Source: Euglena gracilis
Taxonomy: Eukaryota > Euglenida > Euglenophyceae > Euglenales
DNA length: 64,000 nt
Assembly: GCA_039621445.1 (NCBI GenBank)
Contig: CP154955.1
Span: forward strand, 26,467,069-26,531,068
Direction: 5' to 3'
This document shows, piece by piece, positions 56,003 to 64,000 of this stretch (the first letter of the stretch is position 1; each line of letters begins with the position of its first letter). The notes beneath the pieces were generated by a model. It was not told where the DNA came from and did no database searches. It worked only from the letters and a program-made list of their open reading frames with translations. A program made the translations under genes and the position numbers.

Positions 56003-59000
56003 GTGAGGGTTTGTTTCAGAATGTAAAGGGGGTGGCGGGCGGGTTTCCGTGCAAAAGCATTCTCCACCCAGCCAGAAGGGGGGTGCTCTGCGGAGTGGTC
56101 ACTGCTGTGTTTCCTTTAATGACAATTATTTTTTTGATTGAACTGACTGTCCCAGATTTTGTGCTTGTTTATATTCACAAAAGCGTTTGTGTGGGGACTG
56201 TTTCTGACCTGAATTTCCTTTATTTTGGCAGTTTTCACGCTGCGTCGTTTTTTTAGACCTCTGATGGCAGCCCGGAAGCCCACAGCGCCCACTCGCTCGG
56301 CGACGGAGCTGGTGTCGAAGACCCCGACCCCGCTGGCCCGTGTCCGGAGGGGGTCTGGAGCTAGCTGGTGTGGTTCTGTACTTTTTTTTTTGGCCGTACA
56401 ATCGTCTGAGGGTGTTTCACGGTTCCTCATTCCTGGGATGTTTTGGAAAGTACAGGAGAAGTCACTCCGTTTGTTGGACGACACTCACCCAGTTTGTTTC
56501 AGTGTCATTGACGCCCTTTGGTTTCTACAGCTGTGCGGGTTTCCGTGCAAACCGCTCAGATTTGTGTTTGGCGTGCGCGTGCAGCAGACATCCTGTGCAG
56601 TTGTCCGCTCAGAACTTCCAGCTGAAACCCTGGAGAGCCAGACAGCCTCCGCGCCTTGACGTGTTGGTGCTGGACGAGACCCTCACGCGAGGGCAGGTGC
56701 GGCGGGTCGAAAAGGCCCACGTGGACAGCCTCGTCAAGGCGTTCACGGAGAACCCGCCAGTGGGGGCCCTGAGCTTCGTGGTGTGGCCGGAGCAGGGTGT
56801 GTTTTGTTTCTGCGAGCATAGTTGGCCAGCCTGTCTGTATTCATGGATGTTGTAAATGGCGGCGGATGCTTCCCACGTGACGAAATAATGAAATATACAC
56901 CATTTGTTCTTTTTTTTTTTTTTTTGGGTGGTGATCCAGGCGGGAATCCGTGCACCTGAACAAAACTCAGTGGCACTGTCGTCCTCCCTGTTTTCACAGC
57001 GACGGGGAAGTTCGTCATCCTGAGCGGGCAGCACCGCTTCCTGGCGGCCACCCAGGTGGCGGACGCGGCGGTGGCCGACGCGCGGCCGGCGCCGCAGTGG
57101 ACCGAGTGGTTCAACTGCCACACGGTGCTGGGGTCGGCCAGCCTCGAGGAGAGGCAGCGCGTGGCGGGGAGCATGCAAGCCCGGGACGGGACGGTGAGGG
57201 AGATGTCCCTCAGCCAGCGGGTGGAGTGGCTGGAGCGGGAGGTGGAGCGGGAGCGGCCGGGGGCGGTGCCGGACGGCGAGGCGGGGACCGCCGCCCGCCT
57301 GACGGTGAACCGGACGGAGCTGCTGAAGCGGGTGTACGTGAAGACGGGGTGCACGGAGGCGTCCCACGGCAAGATGGTGTGTGCGCGGATTTCCGTGTGC
57401 GCTGTTTTCCGTTTGATGCAATGCACGGATTCCCGCTGACACCGCTGGCTTCCTTTCTTTTTTTTGCTTGTCAGAGGGAGAGTGAGTGCGCGCACCCTGT
57501 CCTTTGATATTCCAGCTATCACGTACACATACCTCACCCCCCCCCCACTCTCCCTGACCTCATCTGTGCAGGACAACTGGGTGAAGGCGATGCAGCCGCT
57601 GGCGGAGTGGCTGCTGCACAGCGGGCGGCCGGTGGTGGAGGCGGTGCGGGCGCTGGACCCACGATGGGGGTGGCGGCGGCGCTGTCCCCGTACGCGTTCA
57701 AGGCGATCGAGCAGCTGTACGACCCGCAGGACTACGTCGCCCTGACGAGGGAGATGCTGGACGAGGCGGCGAAGGCGACGACGCGGCGGCTGGTTCGGAT
57801 GTCCATTTCACTGTCTGGTCTCCGTTGGACTCTGCCCGCACTTTCACACACCCCACACAACGTCAGGACTCTATGCCTGTTAACAGTTAAGAATTAGTGC
57901 GGGGACCCAACACTGTGGGGGAATTGAGTGGGACAGATTGGAGTCCGCTCACGCTGGCGGGTTGCTGGATGCGGGCGCCGGTGAGGGTGGGGGCGCGGGC
58001 GTCGCGGTGGGGTCTGCGGCGCTGTCCGTGCGTTCAAGGCAGCACTGTACGACCCGCAGGACTACGTCCCTGGGAGAGCTGACCTGGAGAGGCGAGTGAC
58101 GGTGGGAGATGCGGAAAGTCGTTGTCGCACCACAGACTCCGCCACCGCGCACGCACACAAGGAAACTGTGATCATACGGGGACAGACCAGTTTTACTGTT
58201 CGAGTGGATACAGAGACAGTACGCGGTAAACTGCACACCACACCATGCGCGCTGGGGTGCAATGTGACGGGGGAGGAATGGCACTCCGCCGTCAAGGCGG
58301 TGGTGGGGACGCTGATCCGCCGCCGCACGTGGACGTGGCTGCTGATGCACCCGGACCTTCACCACGTCCACCCGACCCGCCGTATGTCTACTCCGCGCTG
58401 CCTTCCGCACTGTATGCCCACACGTTTTATTCTTAAGGTTGTGGTTCTCAGGCGGATTTCCGTGCAGATCTCCATTTTGTCATTCTCATGCGGGTTTCCG
58501 TGGAAAGACGTGTGTACATGGAAGCGTGTGTAGTGATGGGATTCTTTGCTGATGTCACCGTTCTCGTGCTCAGGTACCCTGGCCATGGTGCCCAGCCTGG
58601 AGCAGAGCATGGACAGCGCGGACATCAAGGTGCCGCTCACCGGTACCAACTGGCGCTGGTCGGCCCAGCACCCGTGCGCAGGACTATCCAGGACACGTGT
58701 GTGCACTTTTTCCCTTTACCTTTGGTTAGTTGCACGTGATTTTTTTTTTGTACACGGGAACCCGCGTGAAATATCACAAGTCACATCAGAATGTCACGGA
58801 GTGCAGCTGTTTCATTTTTGTATGTCCTGGCTCAGGATTCTCCCTGTGATGTCTGAGGGTCGGGGTGGTCCTGAGGCCGGCCACCGCGGGAGGCGGTCCT
58901 CCGCTCCCCCCTGTGGGGGACTGAGCGCTACGCCCCCCTGCGGGCGCGGCTGGCCCAGCCGCTCGCTGAGCCCACGGTGCGGTACGGGGGCCGCTTCTGC

Positions 59001-61481
59001 ACCCTGGACCTCAGCGGTGGCGGCGGTCGGCGCGGGGCGGCCACAGCGGCGGCCGGCAGCAGCCGGGAGGAGGCGGAGGGGTCCCCCAGTCAGCCCACGT
59101 CTGGGGAGGGGGAGCTGTTTGAGGCTGGCTCTCCGCGGGCGGGCAGCCGGTCCACCCGGGGGCGAAGAAGGGCGGAGGCGGCGGAGCGTGGGGAGAGTCC
59201 CGAGCCGTCCCGCCTGGCGCACGTGGTCCCCCTCCACCCCACCGCGGGGATGCCGCGGGAGATCATGGAGCTGAACGTCGACGCGGTGGTGGTGGAGGTC
59301 CCGGACGGGCTGAGCGACGCCGACGTCCACCCTGAGCTCCTGAGACTGTGGAGCCGCGGGGTGCCGTTCGTGGCCACGGGGCGGGCGTTCGCCATCGGGG
59401 CCCTGCAGCAGACCCTGCAGAAGGGCATGGACGTCCCCGACGAGATGCGTCGTGTGGACGTCACCCTGCACCGGCCGGTGAAGTCCAACGTGGACCGCAC
59501 CTACCTCTTCAACGTCACCACCGTCACCGCCCTCTTCAGCAGCAAGACGGACTTTCGGGTGTGCACACCCTTCGGGACACGGGAATCCGCACAACTTTGT
59601 GGAGTGCACGGGAATCCGCACAGGACTGATACACACCCGTGCACACAGGGGATAATGTCCGTGCACACGAATGTTTCTTAAGATCTATGCTGTGACTCAG
59701 AAAATCACTGTTCCACTGCCGTGAGGTGTTGGCACACCTTCATCTTCCCCCGCAGGTGCCGCGGCAGATCACCCTCGTGGGACAGGGTCAGGGCTTTGTT
59801 TACACTGAACAAACAAAAAAGCAACATCACAATGACACCATTGGTCAGTTCATAGGTATTGGTACAGTTCTGTTCATCAAAATGATTCCAGGTCCAGGTT
59901 AGACGCTTTTCCGTGCACTTCTCGTGATTATTCCATTTCTCTTGGTGAAAGAACGACGTTTAGTTCCACAGGGTGAATTCCTTTTGGCCAATTCCCTTTT
60001 CGACCCGCACTCCTCATCCCTCCCGCCTGAAGCTGAGACACAGCTCTGCGGGGGAGGGGCCGCCCACCCTGCCGGTGGAGGTGGCGTGGTGGCTGCTGGC
60101 GCGGCTGCACGTGGAGGCCCACGACTGGGTGCTGGCGGTCACCCGCCACGCCGCCCTCCCGGCGGACCTCGCCACCCGGCTGCAGGTCCCCATCGGCGTC
60201 ATCTGGGGGGACCCCGACCTCCTGGAGGAGGCGGACGAGGCGATGCAGCTGCGGGTGGACCAGCTGCAGCGCGAGATCAAAGTGGCCGACGGGAAGCCGG
60301 CCATCCTGTGGGATCAGAGCGCCACCCCAGTGCAGGCCAGACGAAGGGGGGGGGGAACGTTTGCCCGTATCGACTCTGCGTGCATGAGCCGTCAGTACAG
60401 CATCGGAACGTGACGCACAGCGTGCACGCGGTTTCCCGCGCACAGTGCACGCGTGCGGATTCCCGTGGAGCGGTGTGCTTGGCTGTTGCTGTGACTGGTT
60501 TCTTCGTTTTCCATGCCGCCCCACCTGGGTGGTGGCCCCTGTGGCCATCAACGTCCACCACCGCATCACGCACCACGAGCCCCTGGACGTCTCTGGCCGG
60601 GGCGGGCTGGAGGAGGAGGAGGAGAAGGGGGAGAAGGAAGAGGAGGACATGCCCCCCCGGCCAAAGAAGAAGGAGCCGGAGAAGAAGGGCCGGGAGCCCT
60701 CGCCCCCGCCGCCAGCCAAGGGGCGGGGCAAGAAGGAGACCCCCGCCAAGGGGAAGGAGAAGGAGAAGGCCCCCCCGACCGCCAAGGGGAAGGAGAAGGG
60801 GAAGGAGAGGGCCCCTGCCGCGAAGGAGCCTGAGGCCCCGGTGACGCCGGCCAAGCAGCCGTCGGCCAGCGGCGGCGCAGCGGCGGCGGGCCGCAAGGGG
60901 GCCTCCACCCCCTCCGGGCTGCGGAAGGGCGCGGCCGCACCGCCAGCAGCGGCGCAGGAGCCGCCGGCGCCGGAGACCCCGGTGACGGGCCGCAAGCGCA
61001 CGGCCCGCACCCCGCCGCCCGCCGAGTCCGCCGCCGGTGAACCGGAGGACGAGATTGAGGAGATCGTCCCGCGACCGCCCCCAACACGGTCCCCCCTTCA
61101 GCGTGTGTCCTATCAATGTGCTCCTTCAGCCCCTAAGTTTTGCAGCCACAGCTTGGCACGCGGGAAACCGCACACGTGCGTCTTCTTCTGCGCTGCACGG
61201 AAACCCGCACACAATCTCCTATACTCTTTTTTTGGGTTCAGGAGGTTTTGCATGCACACTGCCTGTGCCCTTACAAACTCTGGACGGATCTAGGACCCTC
61301 TCTTCGTCAGTGATGTTCTGCTTGCAAAATTGCACGGGAAACCGCACACAGCTTGCTGACTCATTCGGTGCACGCGTACACCCCTCCTCCCTCCTCCAAT
61401 CCATCAAGTCCAAGGGGGGAGGGTCAGCTGAAGAAGAAGCCCACGCCGGCCGGCGCGCTGGAGGAGCTGCTCAACGTGTGA
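52771..61481 (+). CDS. Large spliced gene of T4 with ParB-like domain (about 14 exons)
   Basis: Coding exons are read from 52771 (ATG after a short AT-rich leader) to TGA 61479-61481, about 1,700-1,800 codons. They are strongly GC-rich. Introns hold the T4 palindromes, T-rich acceptors and GT-AG borders. Approximate exons: 52771-53350, 53736-54385, 54632-56002, 56257-56350, 56601-56796, 57000-57376, 57572-57795, about 58255-58384, 58575-58690, 58876-59558, 59756-59786, about 60044-60335, about 60500-61100, about 61422-61481. Phases were checked and fit at 56796/57000, 57376/57572 and about 58384/58575; others are less sure. A single gene is the simplest reading since no stop or new start separates the exons, but two genes remain possible. 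It is the only well-supported protein of T4 and so the best candidate for a mobility or DNA-binding function. Confidence 0.6.
56601..57376 (+). CDS. T4 gene, ParB-like domain exons
   Basis: Exon 56601-56796 ends GALSFVVWPEQ and joins in phase to exon 57000-57376, which begins ATGKFVILSGQHRFLAATQV. The pattern RLDVLVLDE..., a helix with HVDSLVKAF, a hydrophobic strand and then GQHRFLAA is the usual layout of ParB/sulfiredoxin-fold domains. In that layout the GHRR-like box follows the strand. The following ~90 residues (WTEWFNCHTVL, then a basic helical region) continue as in ParB proteins with a helical DNA-binding part. Function would be CTP- or DNA-dependent binding or nicking by family analogy; that is inference. 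Confidence 0.65.
57572..58090 (+). pseudogene. T4 gene exon with frameshift and a decayed partial duplicate
   Basis: Exon 57572 starts DNWVKAMQPLAEWLL in phase with the previous exon. Near 57660 the protein-like reading moves by one base (to GVAAALSPYAFKAIEQLYD, YVALTREMLDEAAKATTRRL), so this copy carries an indel or a sequencing error. At about 57965-58075 the same exon piece (GCGTTCAAGG, TGTACGACCCGCAGGACTACGT) recurs in a shortened, frame-broken form. Confidence 0.6.
58876..59785 (+). CDS. T4 gene, late exons
   Basis: Exon 58876-59558 encodes LRARLAQPLAEPTVRYGGRF, a Gly/Ser-rich acidic spacer, then a structured part: VVVEVPDGLSDADVHPELL, GVPFVATGRAFAIGALQQTL and VDRTYLFNVTTVTALF. A 31-base mini-exon at 59756-59786 (VPRQITLVGQ) follows after a clear CAG acceptor. 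The start of the first of these exons depends on a weak AG. Confidence 0.5.
60044..61481 (+). CDS. T4 gene, C-terminal exons with Lys/Pro-rich tail
   Basis: 60044 to about 60335 encodes PVEVAWWLLARLHVEAHDWV and LLEEADEAMQLRVDQLQREI. About 60500-61100 gives a Glu-run, then a long Lys/Pro/Ala-rich disordered basic tail (PPRPKKKEPEKKG-like, many repeats), typical of nuclear DNA-binding tails. A last short exon (about 61422-61481) encodes KKKPTPAGALEELLNV and a TGA. Confidence 0.5.
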
Positions 61482-62839
61482 GCAGCAGCGCGGGCCGGGC
61501 GGGCCGGGCGGGCGGGCCGGGCGCGGCGGGGCGGCAGGCAGCCGCCATCCCCACCGAGTGCACGGCCGTGGACGGCCGTGGGCGGCCGACGGGAGCAGCT
61601 CTCTCTGCCCCCTCCTGTGTGGACCGCCCGATGCTTTTGAACCTGGGACCGCCCGCTGCTTTTGTTTTGTGTCACACACCCTCACCGCACACCCACTGCC
61701 CCGGGGACTGCCCAAGCACCTTTCACCTTTCGACGGGAACCCAACCCCTGAATCACTCCATCAAACCGTTTTTTCCACCTGGGACCCACCTGACGCCCCA
61801 ACCGCCGTGTGAGGTCCAGGGCACTCATTCTGGTCTCCCATTCAATGCGCCCAACCAAACCTTTTGCGATTGTGTATGGAGTGTGTGGAATCCCTCTCTG
61901 ACACATACCCCTCTCTGAGACCACATCTCGTGTGCCCTGGACCTGGACCACCCATTCGGCTGTGCGTTCGTCCCCTCCGTGTGCTCTCTCCCTTTTTCCC
62001 CTCTGGACCGCCCACAGAGACTTCGTCTCGCTCTCTTCCCCCCGGGACCAAGGACCCCTCCAGGACCAGGACCAGGCTGCACGGTGATCCGCACACACAC
62101 ACCCTTCCCCTCCCACCCTTCTTTCTGTCGTTGCGCTTCGTGTGCTATCGCAGTCTCTCTCTGGCAGGCGGGCGGTGAGGGGGAGGGGGCATGGGAGGAG
62201 GGCTGCCTTGGGTTAGGTGCCCCATTGGATGTCAGGTCCAGTTCCGAGTCAAACGTCCCCAAAGGTTTCCCACCCGTTTTTGCACGGATAACCGCACAAG
62301 TTTACTTTTAACGAGCCTTAGTCACTCAGCCCCCTCTCGTACGGTTAACCCCTTCACATATGGTTCACCTGTTCTGTGCGGTTTCCCGCTCAACAGACCA
62401 TCTGTCAAAAATTACAGAATCAGTTCCACAGTGGTGTTCGTTTCCCCCCTCCCGTCACTGGTCGTTGGCACTCACCAGTCCTCCAAAAGTGCGCGGGTTG
62501 CTTACGCGGGTGCCTCTCCCTCGCAGGTTCCCCCATGTCACCCCCCTCCCGGAGGTGGGGTCCGGCTCCGTCGTGACACGGCCGGGCTCTGACGGCCAGG
62601 TGTTCTCCCACCCCTTCTCCGTTTTCACATTTTCGGCCAGGTTACTGGGGGGTATTTCACAAAACCACCCCTTTTCAGCCATTAATTTCCAAAATCGGTC
62701 ACATGTCAAAACAGTGGAAACAGGCGGAAACCCGCGTACAATTTCTGGGTTGCATTAACTATCAGAAATATCAGTTTAGTTTCGGGGGGGTGGCCTACAC
62801 GGAAACCCGCACACCTGGACCGCCTAAAAAATGGCATAA
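61482..62839. other. T4 right non-coding region
   Basis: I see no gene. There is a GGGCC/GGGCG-rich patch at 61494-61540, five palindrome copies (62083-62798), and otherwise pyrimidine-rich + strand. This would be 3' untranslated and terminal DNA of the element. Confidence 0.5.
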
Positions 62840-62865
62840 AATTTGGGCAATTCGCGCCGCCTAAG
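62840..62865 (-). repeat. T4 right terminal inverted repeat
   Basis: On the minus strand CTTAGGCGGCGCGAATTGCC starts at 62865. It is followed outward by TTAGG (62866-62870), the same five bases that precede the left end. Confidence 0.85.
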
Positions 62866-62870
62866 TTAGG

Positions 62871-64000
62871 CGGTGTACTTCGCACTTAACATGTAAAAAT
62901 GGACTTTGCTTCGCAACTATGCTAAAACTTAAATAAAAAAATAAAAAAACGGGTTGCTTTCCTGTTTTCAGGTGAAAAGTGTGTCCCAAATTGGATCCGT
63001 CGGAGGTCGAGAGTCGGAATTTAAAAAAACACCCAGACCAGTCAAAACAGTCAAATCCAAAAGTGCGAGCTGGGCAGTCCTCTGCACCTTCTAAGGCGAC
63101 AAATGTAGGCAACGGTAAGCTTTTGTTGAAAACACAAAAACCAAAAAAAAAAAAAAAAAAGCACAAACCTAATGCAATGGGAAAATTTTCCAAAAATCAG
63201 AGCAAATTTAGTTAAAAAAAAAAAAAACGCAGGGCTTTAAAAGGGGGGGCAAAAACATTAACTTTCGTGATAAATAACTCCAATAATAATAATATATAAG
63301 AAGACACCAAACAAGAGGGAAGACAGAATACCACAGATGGAGAAGGATTGATTTAAGAATGGCTTGCCTTTTCCTGCGGCTGAATGGACGCTGGGAAGCG
63401 CAGCCTGGCCGCCGGAGCCACGACAGAGCAGCCTCGCCCAGCAGCGCCACATCGACGCGCCGCGCCGGAGGCTGCGGCGTGCCGTGGGGCCCCTCCCCTC
63501 CTTGTGCGACCCGACAGGGAGAGGGAGGAGCCCCCCCGTTACCCCCGGGGCCGCCAGGCTGGGAGTGCGATCGCAAAGTGGACCGCCGACTGGAGGCCAT
63601 GGCTTGGGCCCTCGGCGTGGGCTGGGCGTTGGGAGGGGACTGCATGCACCCACGTACTGCATACCCACCCCGCATGCCACTCCACCGTTCACCACAACAC
63701 TGGACACTGAACCTGAGTGTGGATTATCCAGAAAGACTTGAGCATGCATAGATGCGCGCGCACACACACATGCTGGGCATTACAAGGCAAAGACCAGCCC
63801 AGCCGTGACGACAGATGGAGGCGACAGGCAAACAGCAGGGGAGGTGGGCGGGATGCTCTCCTCTGCAGTTTGGATCTACGTATTGAGGTTGGCTTGGGTG
63901 TTCAACAGGTGGGGGGGATTGATATCGGAGGCCTGTAGGACAATTGCAGAAACTTGCGGAAACCACGGAAAATTGATATTTTTCCTTTTCCTGCCTCATT
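62871..64000. other. Unassigned DNA after T4, no supported gene
   Basis: A-rich stretches (63146-63160, 63213-63228) precede a GC-rich block at 63400-63610 with several overlapping open frames and no domain. Nothing further is recognisable up to the window end. Confidence 0.5.

Larger units (their letters stand above)
50075..62812. repeat. Dispersed palindrome family of T4, GYGCGG-N4-CCGCRC
   Basis: The core is CGG, four bases with A/T in the middle two, then CCG, usually extended by GTG/CAC arms. Clear copies lie near 50079, 50259, 50353, 50399, 50455, 50944, 51318, 51647, 52035, 52325, 52422, 52504, 52722, 53420, 53612, 53645, 54452, 54533, 55522, 55554, 56041, 56536, 56942, 57386, 57425, 58453, 58491, 58756, 59579, 59607, 60428, 60457, 61161, 61198, 61333, 62083, 62284, 62379, 62729 and 62798. 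Nearly all are in introns or between genes; two are in a coding exon (55522, 55554). Confidence 0.9.
49933..62865 (+). mobile_element. Element T4: 12.9-kb CTTAGGC-ended transposon with a spliced gene
   Basis: The left end at 49933 and the right end at 62865, read inward, both start CTTAGGCGGCGC and share 22 of the first 23 bases (through AATTGCCCAA). TTAGG stands directly outside both ends (49928-49932 and 62866-62870). Internal features confirm the limits: about 40 copies of a CGG-N4-CCG palindrome run from 50079 to 62808 and none was noticed outside. The element contains a large spliced gene with a ParB-like domain (52771-61481) and a doubtful upstream gene. I see no DNA polymerase, RT, DDE transposase or tyrosine recombinase motif. 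The right flank (TTAGGCGG...TTCGCACTTAA) resembles the T3 terminus, so the target may itself have been a related end. Confidence 0.75.

Noticed and set aside
59928-61116. Long Arg/Pro/Leu-rich minus-strand ORFs
   Set aside because: They are antisense to the Lys/Pro-rich tail exons of the T4 gene and have no domain.
50075-62812. The 40 palindromes as a CRISPR array or terminators
   Set aside because: Spacing is irregular (tens to more than a thousand bases), the repeats are short and diverge, and no T runs follow.
49933-62865. T4 as a Maverick/Polinton or a virus-derived element
   Set aside because: I find no polymerase B, retroviral-type integrase, packaging ATPase or capsid sequence, the duplication is 5 bp rather than 6, and the ends do not start AG.

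Overview
The window is eukaryotic nuclear DNA, almost certainly a transposon-dense accessory region of a large genome. The evidence is GT-AG spliced exons, LTR retrotransposons with an initiator-tRNA primer site, DIRS-type (tyrosine-recombinase) retrotransposons, a tRNA-Val-like sequence, long CA/TA/CT microsatellites and many long G or C homopolymers. I cannot name the species. An animal or an algal/dinoflagellate-like protist are both compatible, and no clear single-copy host gene is visible.

Layout. 1-3.87 kb is unassigned DNA with a long CA repeat. 3.87-5.08 kb is a short TIR element with clustered GTCGGCCGAC palindromes. 5.8-21.7 kb is DIRS-like element A (ORF1, RT, RNase H, Dam-like domain, tyrosine recombinase). 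It is split by a 9.2-kb gag-only LTR retrotransposon (9636-18834, 5-bp target duplication) and by a 1.57-kb TRIM-like element (19430-20996, 6-bp duplication). 22.1-26.1 kb is DIRS-like element B (+). 26.1-27.3 kb is an LTR end on the minus strand related to the 9.2-kb element. 27.3-28.4 kb holds a tRNA-Val-like sequence. 28.45-31.7 kb is a second gag with two zinc knuckles and no pol. 32.3-36.1 kb is DIRS-like element C (minus).

37.56-42.72 kb is a triple nest. An outer TIR element carries a 78-bp tandem array. A small TIR element sits inside it. Inside that lies element T3 (39223-42210), full of GCGCAAATGCGC-type palindromes. 42.7-49.9 kb is GC-rich repeat-derived DNA. 49933-62865 is a 12.9-kb element, T4, with 23-bp terminal inverted repeats and a TTAGG duplication. 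It carries about 40 copies of a private palindrome (CGG-N4-CCG) and a large spliced gene with a ParB-like domain.

The most unusual theme is that elements of different kinds each carry their own set of short dispersed palindromes. T3 and T4 share CTTAGGC-type ends and 5-bp target duplications although their internal motifs differ. They are my candidate for an undescribed transposon group. The nested insertions can be read unambiguously because interrupted reading frames or empty-site copies exist inside the window.
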